Of a stretch of DNA of 44,987 bases, positions 33,045 to 42,786 are shown piece by piece (positions within the stretch are counted from its first letter, which is position 1; every line of letters begins with the position of its first letter). Position numbers and translations under genes: made by a program. Origin of the DNA: Phycisphaerae bacterium (GTDB lineage: Bacteria; Planctomycetota; Phycisphaerae; Sedimentisphaerales; Anaerobacaceae); contig JAIPFM010000222.1 in assembly GCA_021736645.1 (NCBI GenBank), positions 1-44,987 of the forward strand. The letters are read 5' to 3'. The notes below the pieces were generated by a model. That model saw only the letters and a list, made by a program, of their open reading frames with translations, ran no database searches and was not told the origin of the DNA.

Positions 33045-34062
33045 GGGACTGGTCCTCCTGCAGCAATTGAAGATACGCGTTTTCAGTGGTGTTCTGGCTG
33101 GAGTGAATGGCGTCGAGTCGCACGCCCTGGCTCTCGATCAGGGCCAGCACCCTGGCCAGGACGGACGCGCGTGTCTGATCGTCCGTCAAACGCACGTACA
33201 GGGTTCGTGCATCCTGGCATCTGGTCTGAAGGCCGAGTGCCATCGTTTCCTGTGTCACTCGCTCAATGGCCGCCAGACTGCCATCCAGTTCGAGACAGAA
33301 TTCATCCAGGCCGAGGCGTTGTTTCAAATCCTTGATAGACCCGGTGTAGATCATGCGTCCCTCCTGCATGATGCCCAGGTGATCGCAGATCTGATCAATG
33401 TCGTTGAGGATGTGCGTGGCAATGATCACGGTCTTGGTCTTGCCCAGCTCAGAGATGAGATCCAGGGTAAACCGCCTGGCAGACGGATCCAGTCCGGCCG
33501 TGGGTTCATCCCAGATCAGCAGGGGCGGGTCTCCCACCAGGGAGGCGGCAATGCCCAAACGCGTGCACATGCCGGTTGAGAAGGTTCGAATCAATTGATT
33601 GGTGGCACCGAGCAGGCCCACGGTGCGGAGCAATGACGAGATGCGGGGCTTGCGCACCGCATGCGGCAAATGGCAGAGCTTGCCGAGCAGATCCAGGTAT
33701 TCAATGGGCCTCAGGTGGCCGGGCAGCTTGGGATTGGTGGGCAGATAGCCGATCATGCGGCGCACCCCCACGGCATTCGGGCCGCACGGTATGCCAAAGA
33801 CCCTGGCCCAACCGCCTGTGGGACGCTGAAGGCCCAGCAGCAGTCTCAGTGTGGTGGTCTTGCCTGCGCCATTGGGACCCAACAGGCCGAATACCGACCC
33901 TTTAGGCACCTCCAGCGCCATATCGTTGACTGCAATGAGACGCTGGGCATAGATCTTGGTGAGGTGTTCAGTCTGGATGGCCCACTGTGCCTGGGCGTGG
34001 ACCGTGTCTGTGGGCAGGCCTTGAGTCTGGCTGGCACGGATTGAATCACTGTCACTTATCAT
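33028..34062 (-). CDS. ABC transporter ATP-binding protein
   Basis: 344 residues from ATG 34062; an in-frame GTG at 34107 would add 15, and neither has a strong ribosome binding site. Walker A GPNGAGKTT (62-70), signature FSTGMCTRLGIA (161-172), Walker B LLIWDEP (181-187) and switch His 217 (IIATHILND) are all present. The signature is of the xSxGM type usual in ABC-2 exporters rather than LSGGQ. A C-terminal domain of about 100 residues (DEFCLELDGSLAAIERV onward) resembles the extension of CcmA/NatA-like ATPases. Stop and start overlap with the permease gene. It is 115 bases downstream of the cytochrome/beta-propeller gene, so co-transcription is possible but not certain. Confidence 0.92.
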   Translation of the reverse strand: MISDSDSIRASQTQGLPTDTVHAQAQWAIQTEHLTKIYAQRLIAVNDMALEVPKGSVFGLLGPNGAGKTTTLRLLLGLQRPTGGWARVFGIPCGPNAVGVRRMIGYLPTNPKLPGHLRPIEYLDLLGKLCHLPHAVRKPRISSLLRTVGLLGATNQLIRTFSTGMCTRLGIAASLVGDPPLLIWDEPTAGLDPSARRFTLDLISELGKTKTVIIATHILNDIDQICDHLGIMQEGRMIYTGSIKDLKQRLGLDEFCLELDGSLAAIERVTQETMALGLQTRCQDARTLYVRLTDDQTRASVLARVLALIESQGVRLDAIHSSQNTTENAYLQLLQEDQSHGFDR

Positions 34063-34177
34063 CTGGATCTGCCCAAAAGAAGTTCTAGGAAATGCGTCTG
34101 TGAACACCGATATGGCTATTATACGCGACCGTGCAGAAAAGGTTACAACTATTTTGAAAGAGAGTCGGGTCAGGGGG

Positions 34178-36019
34178 TTACAGTGACAAGAGGAATGCCG
34201 TTAGATCGTCTATGGCCTGATCCGACAGGTCTGATGTTCTTCCATGCCGATCATTGGTATTATAGACCGTGATGACCTCCTTCAAGGTGGCGGCTCGGCC
34301 ATCGTGCAGATAGGGCGCGCTCCGCCAGAGCTCGATCAGTGTGGGGGTGTCGAATGCCGTGTTCTCTTCCCGGCCCCGGCCCGTGCCCACGGGGATCTGC
34401 TTTTGGTGGGTATACAGCGGCGCAGCGTGACAGGCAACGCAGCCTGCCTTGCTAAAGACGTCTTTGCCGCGCTCGGCAGATTCGCTCAAACGACCCTGAA
34501 CCAGGAAGGGGCTTGGCACCGGGGTGAGTGATTTCAGATAGGCATCCACGGCCGCAGCCTCCGCTTCCGGTCGCACGCTGAAAAGAATGTGTCGAATGCC
34601 GGCTCGCACCGCGGCTTCTGCCGTGGGGCGGATGCCAGTGGCCATGGCCGGCGCCGTGGCATGGGCCAGGAGCATGCTTTTGGTGTTCTTGGGGTTGCCC
34701 AGTCCGTCGTTCAGCAGGTCCCAGTTCAATGCGTCCATGCGTGCATCAGGGTGACAGGTGGCGCAACTGTGCCACATTTGAAAGCAGAGTTCGGCATTGT
34801 GAAAGAGCGCTTCACCCCGACGGGCCGGGGTGATGACTGTCTCCGGTCCCAGGGAAATGGATCGGATGGTGACATTGGGTTCGGCGTTCAGCTCCAGCAC
34901 ACTGAGGGCGTCTGAAAAATACTCGGTCACGTAAGCTGTGCGATCGAGCACCACCACACTGCGCGGTCCGTGGCCAGGGAGTTTAAGCCGTTGTTTGAAT
35001 TCGAGGGTGAAGGCCAGGTCATGGGACACATCCACAGACGCCGCAGAGACCTCCGTGACACGTTCTCCCCGGGCCACGCGATTCAAGCGGTTATGGAGTT
35101 CGATCCGGTCGATCACGCACAGTTCGTGCGTTCCGGACAGGGTAATGCAGAGCTGTCGCCCATCCGGTGTGCAGGTGAGTCCCCAGGGATTGGCCGCACC
35201 CAGGTCCACGTCGTCCAGCAGGACGGTATTGATGAGCGTCTGTTTTGCGGCATCCAGGACGCTCAGGGCATTGGTGTTGGTCCAGCCGCGTTCGAGCTGC
35301 GTGGTGGGTCCCTGATAGCGCGCCAGGATATGGGTGACATAGGCGTATTGTCCGTCCGGTGACAGGCAGATGTCACGCACACCCATGCTGCCGTTGGGCA
35401 GGTCGATGTCCCTGACCCGTCGACGTGTTCGCGTGTCAATGAGGCTGATCCTGGCCGCGGTGTATGGGCCATTGGCTGCGCCCTCCGGCAGGAGGTGGCT
35501 CACGAACAGCCATGTGCCGTCCGGGGACAGGGCCATGGCGTCCGGTTCTCGCAGGACCGGGACGGTCGCGATCACGGTCTGGGTGGCCAGGTCAATGACC
35601 GCCACGGTCCGGTCGAACTGGTGACATACGTAGAGCCGCTGTCCGTTCGGGCTGATCACCAGGGCGGACGGGGTATGGCCCACGGAGAGTGTCCTGTGAA
35701 CGAGCCCTGTCTCGGTGTGGATCAGGCTGACATACCCTGTGACACCGCCTCCAGCCACGACCAGGGTGCCGCCGTCCTGTGAGATGGCCAGGGCCCGAGG
35801 CGGGGCGGGCAGGGCAATGGTGCGCAACACCTGGCCTGCCTGGGGATCCAGCACAGCCACCGCCTCACCTGTATGCAGGGCCACATAGAGGCGGCTTCCA
35901 TCCGGCGCGGCCACGATGTCGATGGGCGACTGATAGGGGGACGCTGCGACAGCGCCTCCGAGGGTGACACTGAGCCACATAAGAACTGACCCTGTGGATC
36001 GGATAAGATGCTGAGTCAT
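34178..36019 (-). CDS. YVTN beta-propeller protein with di-haem cytochrome c domain
   Basis: 613 residues from ATG 36019. A signal peptide (about 1-26) precedes a seven-bladed-type propeller (about 27-385) made of YVTN repeats such as PDGSRLYVALHTGEAVAVLD, PNGQRLYVCHQFDRTVAVID and PDGQYAYVTH. The C-terminal part resembles di-haem cytochrome c peroxidase/MauG, with CATCH (about 419-423) and CVACH (about 527-531), then APYLHDGRAATLKEVI. It is therefore a periplasmic or surface haem protein. Whether it reduces peroxide, oxidises an organic substrate or passes electrons is not clear from sequence. In-frame starts at 36031 and a TTG at 36037 are also possible. The gene begins 29 bases after the HzsA-like gene, and both carry haem sites, so they are probably one operon. 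Confidence 0.9.
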   Translation of the reverse strand: MTQHLIRSTGSVLMWLSVTLGGAVAASPYQSPIDIVAAPDGSRLYVALHTGEAVAVLDPQAGQVLRTIALPAPPRALAISQDGGTLVVAGGGVTGYVSLIHTETGLVHRTLSVGHTPSALVISPNGQRLYVCHQFDRTVAVIDLATQTVIATVPVLREPDAMALSPDGTWLFVSHLLPEGAANGPYTAARISLIDTRTRRRVRDIDLPNGSMGVRDICLSPDGQYAYVTHILARYQGPTTQLERGWTNTNALSVLDAAKQTLINTVLLDDVDLGAANPWGLTCTPDGRQLCITLSGTHELCVIDRIELHNRLNRVARGERVTEVSAASVDVSHDLAFTLEFKQRLKLPGHGPRSVVVLDRTAYVTEYFSDALSVLELNAEPNVTIRSISLGPETVITPARRGEALFHNAELCFQMWHSCATCHPDARMDALNWDLLNDGLGNPKNTKSMLLAHATAPAMATGIRPTAEAAVRAGIRHILFSVRPEAEAAAVDAYLKSLTPVPSPFLVQGRLSESAERGKDVFSKAGCVACHAAPLYTHQKQIPVGTGRGREENTAFDTPTLIELWRSAPYLHDGRAATLKEVITVYNTNDRHGRTSDLSDQAIDDLTAFLLSL

Positions 36020-36048
36020 GGTGAATGTCATTCCCAAACAAGTTTCAA

Positions 36049-38499
36049 TTATTGCGGCGATGATGCCTCAGGCTGGTGCCAGAGGGACTGCCAGTATTCG
36101 CGATCCAGGGCGTAGCTGTCCAGCGGTTGATCCTGAGGGACGGTCTTGGGCAGGATGCCGTACCGCTTCATTTCACGCACATAGGCCCTGGGCGGCTGGA
36201 AGCCCGGCATGTCAAACCGCTTGATCCTGTCCAGGCACACCTGACCTGCCTCGCACAGGGCCAGAATCGCCTGGTAGTCCGGGTCACGCGTGTCCGGGAA
36301 CAGAGGCGTCTTGTCGCCGTTGGCCGCTGTCTTCTGGCAGAGTCCGTAGCCCCCGGCGTCCCTGGCCAGGGGGGCCAGCAGCATGAGGGATTTGTCCGGT
36401 CGTGTGAGATTGAACACCGCATGCCGAGCCAGACGCAGCCTGGGGTCACCCATGTCCGGCCGCCAGAAGGAGACGCCCCGTTCATCAGACAGGGTCTTGG
36501 GCAGGATGCGATCGCCTGTGTGACATCCATCGCACCGACGACGAATCGCTTGCGCGGCCTTTTTCGATTCGGGCCAGTCCGTATCCACCCCGACCTGGCC
36601 GTTTTCGTAGTACCCGCCGATCATGCCGCTGCCCAGAGCCCCGTAGGTCCCTGGGTATGGAGCGCCAGATTCAATCCAGTATCGAACTCGATCGATCTCA
36701 TTGGGTGACAGGTTCACGTCCTGATGGTGGGTCAGAATCTTGTGCATCAGCGGGCTCGATGCCGAGCCGATGCTCCTGGGGGCCCGGTTGCTGACAGCCT
36801 GATCCCGGCCGTCTGAAATCTGCTGCAGGGCGGTCAGGGTATAGTAGCTGTGAGAGAACAGGGGGCCTCGATCCCCGGTGAGGATGACCTGATCGTCGGG
36901 CCGGTCGGTGTTGTGACAGGGAACACAATGTCTGTCCAGGATGGGCTGGATGTCCCGGGGGAAATCAAACACATCCGGGATGCCCGGGATGGGGGCAATG
37001 CGGCTGGGGTCTCGGGTCAAGGCCAGGGGGGTGGGCTGATTGGGATTCTTCACGGCATAGGTACGCTGTTCGTGACACCCCACGCAGCTGGTGGTCTCCC
37101 CAGGCATCACGGACAGGAAACTCTGCATGCGCTTGACCGAGTTGTCATTGGCATCGAGGGCCACAAAAAACAGGCTGCGCAGTGCAGGCAATTCCATGTA
37201 GGCCGAGCCATCCGCTTCCACAGGCACTGTGCCCAGGACGCGTTCCAGCGTAAAGGTGCCGCTGTAGCTGATTGGATCCATACCGCCGGTATAGTGGATC
37301 GGCATGGGCAGGACCTCCAGCACCAGCAGCTTCTTGATGTCACCCGGTTGAACACCCTCCATGTGTCTGCCCGTGTAGGCATTGGTGAGGATGAGTCTGC
37401 CGGTGTCCTGTGTGTCCTCGCGTCGGGTCGGAATCAAGCGTTCTCGCGGCCGGGATCGAAGGGGGCGCGGTTCATGCAGTGTGACACCGGCCTTGACCCA
37501 GGCCTCGGGCAGGCGATACAGTTGCTCGGTTTTGCCGTCACGATCCATGAGGAGCAGGGCCGGCCCAGCGGCCACGAGAAACGAGTTGCGACTGAGCGGG
37601 TAGGGGTCCCTGAAGTGGCTGGCTTGGGTGATGCGTTTGGCCGAGGACTCGTGGTTCGGCCCGCGCTTGACGGTCAACAGGGTGACATGACCGGCGTGTT
37701 CCCGCGCGCCATGGCCCGGGGAAAAGATCGACAGGATCTCATCTGTGCCGGGAATGGGCTTGGCATCGATCATGAGCGTACCAGGTGACATGTTGCCGTA
37801 AAAAACCATCTGGCCAGTGCCGTCCGGATTCATGGTCCAGAGATGGTGATAATCCACCTGGCTGCGGTCTACATACTCCCATCGCATGTACAGCAGTCTG
37901 CCGTCGGGCAGCGGCCAGGGCGTGTTGTCCTGCTCTCCGTTGCAGGACAGGGGCTGGATGTTGGACCCGTCCCTGTCACACCGATACAGGATGGCGACCT
38001 GGGTCAGCCAGCAGTTGACCCAGCGTTTGCCCCGGCTGGACACAAAGGCAATGCCCCCGTCCGGCAGGTAGGTCGGTTCAAAGTCATCATAGATGCCGTG
38101 GGTCAGTTGCTTCATGCCGGTGCCGTCGCGCATGATTTCATACAGATGAAACTGATCGGTCCCGCCCGGGCGATAGGAAAACAGGATGGTCTGACCGTCA
38201 TACGAGACCTGGGGGTCACGTACTGTGCCCTGGACGTCCTCCAGCAGCAGCCGGGTTTGACCCGTGCGCACATTTAGAATCACCAGGCGTCCCTGCTGAC
38301 CATAGGCCTTTCGAGTCTCGTCATTGGCGTAATACCCGAAATTGGCATACCAGTGACCATCATGGCCTTCCTGACGACAGGCAAACACGATCTCATCCGT
38401 GTTGGCGGGCCAATCCTGGGACGCAGAGACGGCAAGGTGAGTGCCTGTCAGCAGAAGCAGAGTTGCCAGATGAACGCTCAAGGGTGTCTTATTGATCAT
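36049..38499 (-). CDS. HzsA-like exported PD40/cytochrome c protein with three CXXCH motifs
   Basis: 816 residues. A signal peptide (about 1-27) is followed by a TolB/PD40-type propeller (about 35-330: VSYDGQTILFSYRPGG, TYLPDGGIAFVSSRGKRW). A middle region (about 390-470) with EVLPMPIHYTGGMDPISYSGTFTLERVLGTVPVEADGSAYMELPA is the hydrazine synthase alpha-subunit middle-domain pattern. The haem sites are CVGCH (472-476), CVPCH (525-529) and CDGCH (656-660). Such proteins are numerous in planctomycetes and related phyla that do not perform anammox, so this is not evidence for hydrazine synthesis. The other anammox subunits are absent here. It should be periplasmic and act in extracytoplasmic redox chemistry. 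The downstream neighbour is another propeller-haem protein. Confidence 0.9.
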   Translation of the reverse strand: MINKTPLSVHLATLLLLTGTHLAVSASQDWPANTDEIVFACRQEGHDGHWYANFGYYANDETRKAYGQQGRLVILNVRTGQTRLLLEDVQGTVRDPQVSYDGQTILFSYRPGGTDQFHLYEIMRDGTGMKQLTHGIYDDFEPTYLPDGGIAFVSSRGKRWVNCWLTQVAILYRCDRDGSNIQPLSCNGEQDNTPWPLPDGRLLYMRWEYVDRSQVDYHHLWTMNPDGTGQMVFYGNMSPGTLMIDAKPIPGTDEILSIFSPGHGAREHAGHVTLLTVKRGPNHESSAKRITQASHFRDPYPLSRNSFLVAAGPALLLMDRDGKTEQLYRLPEAWVKAGVTLHEPRPLRSRPRERLIPTRREDTQDTGRLILTNAYTGRHMEGVQPGDIKKLLVLEVLPMPIHYTGGMDPISYSGTFTLERVLGTVPVEADGSAYMELPALRSLFFVALDANDNSVKRMQSFLSVMPGETTSCVGCHEQRTYAVKNPNQPTPLALTRDPSRIAPIPGIPDVFDFPRDIQPILDRHCVPCHNTDRPDDQVILTGDRGPLFSHSYYTLTALQQISDGRDQAVSNRAPRSIGSASSPLMHKILTHHQDVNLSPNEIDRVRYWIESGAPYPGTYGALGSGMIGGYYENGQVGVDTDWPESKKAAQAIRRRCDGCHTGDRILPKTLSDERGVSFWRPDMGDPRLRLARHAVFNLTRPDKSLMLLAPLARDAGGYGLCQKTAANGDKTPLFPDTRDPDYQAILALCEAGQVCLDRIKRFDMPGFQPPRAYVREMKRYGILPKTVPQDQPLDSYALDREYWQSLWHQPEASSPQ

Positions 38500-38675
38500 A
38501 GGTATACTCCATTGGAAACAGAACCACCTCTATCATGGGGTTTCAGACGCGTGGCGTCAATGGATATTTGGCAAAGCTATGGCGATCCGGGGCAAAAACG
38601 GAGGTTCACGGGGGCGCAGGCCGGCATGCCAAGACCTTCTGCTTTCCATTCAAAAACAATCCTTGACGCGATCCT

Positions 38676-40049
38676 TTAGTTGTTGTTTCTCGTCTGGTGG
38701 TTCAAGGCATCCATTTCTGTGCGCTGGCCCAGGTCGCCTGTGCGTTTCATCCAGCGAAGGAGTTCTGCACGCAGTTCGGCCTTGATGTTGGCGTGGTCAG
38801 GGCTGTTGCCGAGGTTGTGCCACTCGTACGGGTCTGTGGTCACATCGTAGAGTTCTTCTTGGGGACGATACTGGTATCTGCGTACCTTGTCTGCGGCATC
38901 GGTGTCACCTGCTGCTGCCTTGGCCTGCCATGACTGGAAGGCGGCTGATTTGATACAGACATTTTGAAAGGCCACGTCAGGGGTGAAATTCCATATGTAC
39001 TTGAATTGACGCGAGCGAATGGATCGAATGCCGTAATGGTCGGACCCGTTGATAATACCGCGCGTGGTCATCTCTCCGAATACGTACTGTTTGTGTTCTT
39101 GCGTCTCGCCGAACAGCACGGGCAGCAGGCTCTTGCCATCGAGTACCGGGTCGGGTGTGCCTCCGGCCGCTTTTACAAAGGTGGGGAGCACGTCACAGTA
39201 TTCGATCAGTGCGTCGCTGACCGCACCGGCCTTGATCTTGCCTGGCCAGCGTGCAATCAGGGCGGACTGCAGGCCCGTGTCATAGCAGGTCCATTTGCCA
39301 AAGGGAAAACTGGAGCCCTGTTCACTCACCACGATCACCAGCGTATTCTCCTCGATCTGGCAGTCTTTCAGCATGGCAAGGGCCTCGCCGACCTGTCCGT
39401 CATAGTAGGTGATCTCTGCCAGATACCGGGTCATGTCCTCTCGGGTCTCGGGCGTGTCCACAAAGTAAGGGGGTAAGACCAGTCTGGCTGGATCGTACTG
39501 CGATGCATCCCCCTTGTTCCAGGGACTGTGCGGTTCATTGGAACAGAGGAACAGGCAGAACGGCGTGTGGTTCTCTGTGCATGCCTTGACAAACGGTTTG
39601 ACTTTATCGAACTCCGGATTCTTGGTCTTACCGAGATATTCAAAGGGAAATACCTGGTTGGGACCGATGTGCCTTTTGCCGCTCAGTGCCACGCGATAGC
39701 CCAGGGGTTTCAAGTAGTGCACGATGCTTTGCGTGCCTTCTTTTGCGAAGGTGTGGTTGGGGTAGGCACCGCTCTTGACAGGATAAATGCCCGTGTAGAT
39801 ATTGTGCCTGGTGGGTGAGCACATGGAGGCCGCCTGAAAACAGTGAGTGAATCGCATGCCCTCAGCAGCCAGGTGGTCGATATGGGGTGTCAGGGCCTGG
39901 CCGCCGTAGCACCCGAGATCGCGAAACGTACAGTCATCTGCAATGACAAAAAGAAAATTGGGCCGGGTTTCGGTTGCTGCATGTCCCAGACTGACCAGAA
40001 GCAGGGCGATCGTATAGAAGGTTGGTACCGCACAATGACGTCGATTCAT
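38676..40049 (-). CDS. Exported type I sulfatase
   Basis: 457 residues from ATG 40049, which has AGGA 8 bases upstream. A signal peptide (about 1-24) precedes the alkaline-phosphatase-fold domain. Metal ligands D38 and D39 lie in RPNFLFVIADDC, and C77-S-P-T-R81 is the formylglycine site, needing a maturase encoded elsewhere. SGKRHIGP and VVSEQGSSFPFGKWTCYDTG mark further active-site parts. Most family members have D-N or D-H where this has E-Q. A C-terminal subdomain (YDVTTDPYEWHNLGNSPDH) is normal. It removes sulfate esters, probably from polysaccharides; the substrate is unknown. It stands among hydrolases (S9 peptidase, GH172) on the same strand. Confidence 0.92.
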   Translation of the reverse strand: MNRRHCAVPTFYTIALLLVSLGHAATETRPNFLFVIADDCTFRDLGCYGGQALTPHIDHLAAEGMRFTHCFQAASMCSPTRHNIYTGIYPVKSGAYPNHTFAKEGTQSIVHYLKPLGYRVALSGKRHIGPNQVFPFEYLGKTKNPEFDKVKPFVKACTENHTPFCLFLCSNEPHSPWNKGDASQYDPARLVLPPYFVDTPETREDMTRYLAEITYYDGQVGEALAMLKDCQIEENTLVIVVSEQGSSFPFGKWTCYDTGLQSALIARWPGKIKAGAVSDALIEYCDVLPTFVKAAGGTPDPVLDGKSLLPVLFGETQEHKQYVFGEMTTRGIINGSDHYGIRSIRSRQFKYIWNFTPDVAFQNVCIKSAAFQSWQAKAAAGDTDAADKVRRYQYRPQEELYDVTTDPYEWHNLGNSPDHANIKAELRAELLRWMKRTGDLGQRTEMDALNHQTRNNN

Positions 40050-40134
40050 AGCGTGCATCCTCATGTAAAAAACCGATTGGCATGCCAGGTGACTCTGACA
40101 TCATTGTCTCTCGGCCCGGTGCATGTGTCAAGGT

Positions 40135-42786
40135 CTATCGATCTGGGGCCGCCAATCCCAGGGATTGCTTGATGAACTCCACAGTGAGTTTGTTGTAATG
40201 CATGCCGCCGATGCCGTGGCGATTGGGCGGGTAGACCATGAGATCAAATGCCTTGTCCGCGGATTGCAGGGCACGGACCAGTTTGTACGTGTTTTCAATA
40301 TGCACGTTGTCGTCAATGGCCCCGTGGATCAGGAGCAGTCTGCCGTGCAGGTCTCCGGCGGCCTCGACCACGGAGGTCTTTTTGTAGCCCTCGGGATTGT
40401 TCTGGGGCAGGTCCATATAGCGTTCCGTGTAGATGGAATCATACAGACGCCAGTCCGTGACCGGGGCGCCTGCAATGCCTGCACAAAAGAGTTGGCTGTG
40501 GGTCATGGCGTAGGATGTCATGAACCCGCCGTAACTGTGGCCGCTCATGCCGATGCGGTTGGGGTCCACAAAGGGTTTGGCCTTGAGCCATTCAATGGCC
40601 TCTGTGATGTCTGCAAGTTCCTGCACACCCAGTTGTCTGTACGCGGTCCAGGCCGAGCAGGCCCCCTTGCCGCTGGCACTGCGCGGGTCACACCGAAACA
40701 CCAGCATGCCCAGCCCGGCCAGCATGTGGTCGCGCGTGCGTCCGCCGGACCAGGTGTCACGAATACTGGGGGCGTGGGGACCGGCATAGGTCATGAACCA
40801 GACCGGATACGATTGGGATGGATCAAAGTCCGCGGGCTTGAGCAGGCTGGCTTCCATCAGGAAACCGTCTTGGGTCTCGATCTGAAATTGTTCATACGTG
40901 CCAAAGCGGTATGCTTCCAGGCTGTATACGGGATTGGTGTCCAGCCAGCGAACGAATTCACCCTGGCTGTCTCTCAGGACCACCCGGGTGGGTGTGGTGT
41001 GATTGCTCCAGGTGTCAACAAAATAGGCACCTGTGGGACTGACATTGACGCTGTGGTGACCGGTCTGACGGGTCAGCCTCGTGACATCATTGGTGTCCAT
41101 GCTGATCTGATAGAGATGTTCCGCCACAGAGGAATCCAGTGTGCCCGTGACAGTGATCCGGCTGCCCGCTTCGTCGACCTGATGGAGCTGGCGTACTTCC
41201 CAGGGGCCCCGGGTCAGTTGTTTTTTGAGTTTGCCGGACCTGTCATACCAGTACAGATGCTTCCATCCGCTGCGCTCGCTGAAAAGGAGGAAGGAACTGT
41301 CCTCGAGAAACACCGGCGTCTCCGGGATGTTCACCCAGGCCGGCGACGTCTCTCGCAGCAGGGGGGTGACACCGGTGCCTGTGCGGGACACCGTGACCAT
41401 GTCCAGCCAGGTCTGGATACGATTCTGGATATAACAGTAGACCTGGCGGCTGTCCGGGAACCAGCCCACGCGTGTGATCAGGTACGAGCCGGGCAGATAA
41501 TCCTCCAACGCCACCCATCGCACCTCGCCGCCTGCGGCAGAGACAATGCCCAGCCTGACCTCAGGATTCAGATCGCCTGACTTTGGGTACGCTGCTTTTT
41601 CCACGGTCTGATTGTTGGTGACATTGTTCACGACTGTGTATTCAGTCATGTGCTGATCATCAAAACGCAGGAATGCCAGATCTTTGGAATCAGGGCTCCA
41701 CCAGAACATACTGGGTGCGGCGCGATTCAAGACTTCTTCACGGTAGACCCAGTCGGCTTCGCCGTTTGAAATCAAGGCGCCGCCGTCGCGAGTCAGGGCG
41801 CGTTCCATGCGGGCGTCCAGGTCCTTGACGTACAGATTACCCTGGCGTACATACGCAACGGCCCTTCCGGAAGGACTGAATTGGGCGTATTTTTCCGGGG
41901 CATCGCTGCGCGTCAAACGCATGGCGTTCGAGCCGTCCAGACGGCAGTAATACAGATCATTCTCATGGTTGATGAGCACGGCCGTGCGCTCCGAGTCCAT
42001 CTGGAAACGGGTACGTCTGGCCAGGGCACCGGCCGTCTTGGCATCGAACTCCGGGAGTCGCATCAGCCCCCTGCTCAATGCGTTGGGATCGAAGAAGGGC
42101 GTCATCTGACCGGTGGCTGCCTCGACCTGATACAGGCGGCCCTGTTTGGTCTGCAGGAAATGGTCACCCGCCTCCAGCCAGGTCAGGCCGGAGACCGGCG
42201 AACCGTTGAAGTTGGCCTGGTGCTTGGGCCCATAGACTGTTTCAAAGGTAACGGACAGCCCGGTTTTTCCTGTGGAAGCCAAAGGCCGGACCTCGCCATG
42301 GGTGATGGCAATCTTCGACGCAAGCGTCACGATGGGAGACTGTTGATTCTGTTCAAGGGCGGACTGAACTTCTGCATGGCCATGCAGTGTGTTCTCAGCG
42401 GACACATCAAAGAGTGCCAGGATCTCGGCCTTCTTTTTCTGGTCGGTCTTCACCATGATCGTCCCTGCCGGAACCCAGCGCCTCTGACGTCGAGGGGTCC
42501 GGTTGAGATCGATCCTGGCCTCGGTCTCATGGTTGTGGGGATCCTCGCTGGGTCTGGTAAAATAGACCAGGAGGTCCAGGTCCAGGTCTTCCCGCAATTC
42601 ATGGACCTGAATGTCCTGCTGCTGCAGTTGTTCCACGACGCCGGTCAGATGGGCAGGAAACAGAAAGGCATAGGGCGCCTCGATCGCCGGATTATCAGTT
42701 TGGCCAAGACACAAGCACGGGATCACTGCCAGCCATATCAGCATACAGAGAACACCTTTCGGACAGGACATGCTTTTCATAGTCAC
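40135..42786 (-). CDS. Exported S9 (dipeptidyl peptidase IV-type) peptidase with extra N-terminal domain
   Basis: 883 residues. A signal peptide (about 1-29, ending CLCLGQT) is followed by ~130 residues unlike DPP IV: PYAFLFPAHLTGVVEQLQQQD, HELREDLDLDLLVYF and RRWVPAGTIMVKTDQKKKAEILAL. This pattern resembles the segment after the catalytic domain in some M14 zinc carboxypeptidase-like proteins. The DPP IV beta-propeller and the alpha/beta hydrolase follow. The triad is Ser ~751 (GMSGHSYGG), Asp ~825 (GAIDDNVH) and His ~857 (PPNRHGIGG). Typical S9B enzymes have about 740 residues. AGGAGG at 42794-42799 is 7 bases from GTG 42786 and 4 from GTG 42789; ATG 42780 is 13 away. It should cut peptides outside the cytoplasm. 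Confidence 0.92.
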   Translation of the reverse strand: MTMKSMSCPKGVLCMLIWLAVIPCLCLGQTDNPAIEAPYAFLFPAHLTGVVEQLQQQDIQVHELREDLDLDLLVYFTRPSEDPHNHETEARIDLNRTPRRQRRWVPAGTIMVKTDQKKKAEILALFDVSAENTLHGHAEVQSALEQNQQSPIVTLASKIAITHGEVRPLASTGKTGLSVTFETVYGPKHQANFNGSPVSGLTWLEAGDHFLQTKQGRLYQVEAATGQMTPFFDPNALSRGLMRLPEFDAKTAGALARRTRFQMDSERTAVLINHENDLYYCRLDGSNAMRLTRSDAPEKYAQFSPSGRAVAYVRQGNLYVKDLDARMERALTRDGGALISNGEADWVYREEVLNRAAPSMFWWSPDSKDLAFLRFDDQHMTEYTVVNNVTNNQTVEKAAYPKSGDLNPEVRLGIVSAAGGEVRWVALEDYLPGSYLITRVGWFPDSRQVYCYIQNRIQTWLDMVTVSRTGTGVTPLLRETSPAWVNIPETPVFLEDSSFLLFSERSGWKHLYWYDRSGKLKKQLTRGPWEVRQLHQVDEAGSRITVTGTLDSSVAEHLYQISMDTNDVTRLTRQTGHHSVNVSPTGAYFVDTWSNHTTPTRVVLRDSQGEFVRWLDTNPVYSLEAYRFGTYEQFQIETQDGFLMEASLLKPADFDPSQSYPVWFMTYAGPHAPSIRDTWSGGRTRDHMLAGLGMLVFRCDPRSASGKGACSAWTAYRQLGVQELADITEAIEWLKAKPFVDPNRIGMSGHSYGGFMTSYAMTHSQLFCAGIAGAPVTDWRLYDSIYTERYMDLPQNNPEGYKKTSVVEAAGDLHGRLLLIHGAIDDNVHIENTYKLVRALQSADKAFDLMVYPPNRHGIGGMHYNKLTVEFIKQSLGLAAPDR

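Noticed and set aside
33028-34062. Defective ABC ATPase because the signature is FSTGM and not LSGGQ
   Set aside because: ABC-2 type exporters commonly have an xSxGM signature. Walker A, Walker B and the switch His are intact.
36049-38499. HzsA-like protein as evidence for anammox
   Set aside because: The middle domain and haem sites are shared by a large family in non-anammox bacteria, and no other hydrazine synthase or anammox gene is present.
40123-41580. A 485-codon plus-strand open frame opposite the S9 peptidase gene
   Set aside because: The minus strand encodes a clear S9 peptidase with its triad. The plus-strand translation has no motif and arises from codon bias of the real gene.
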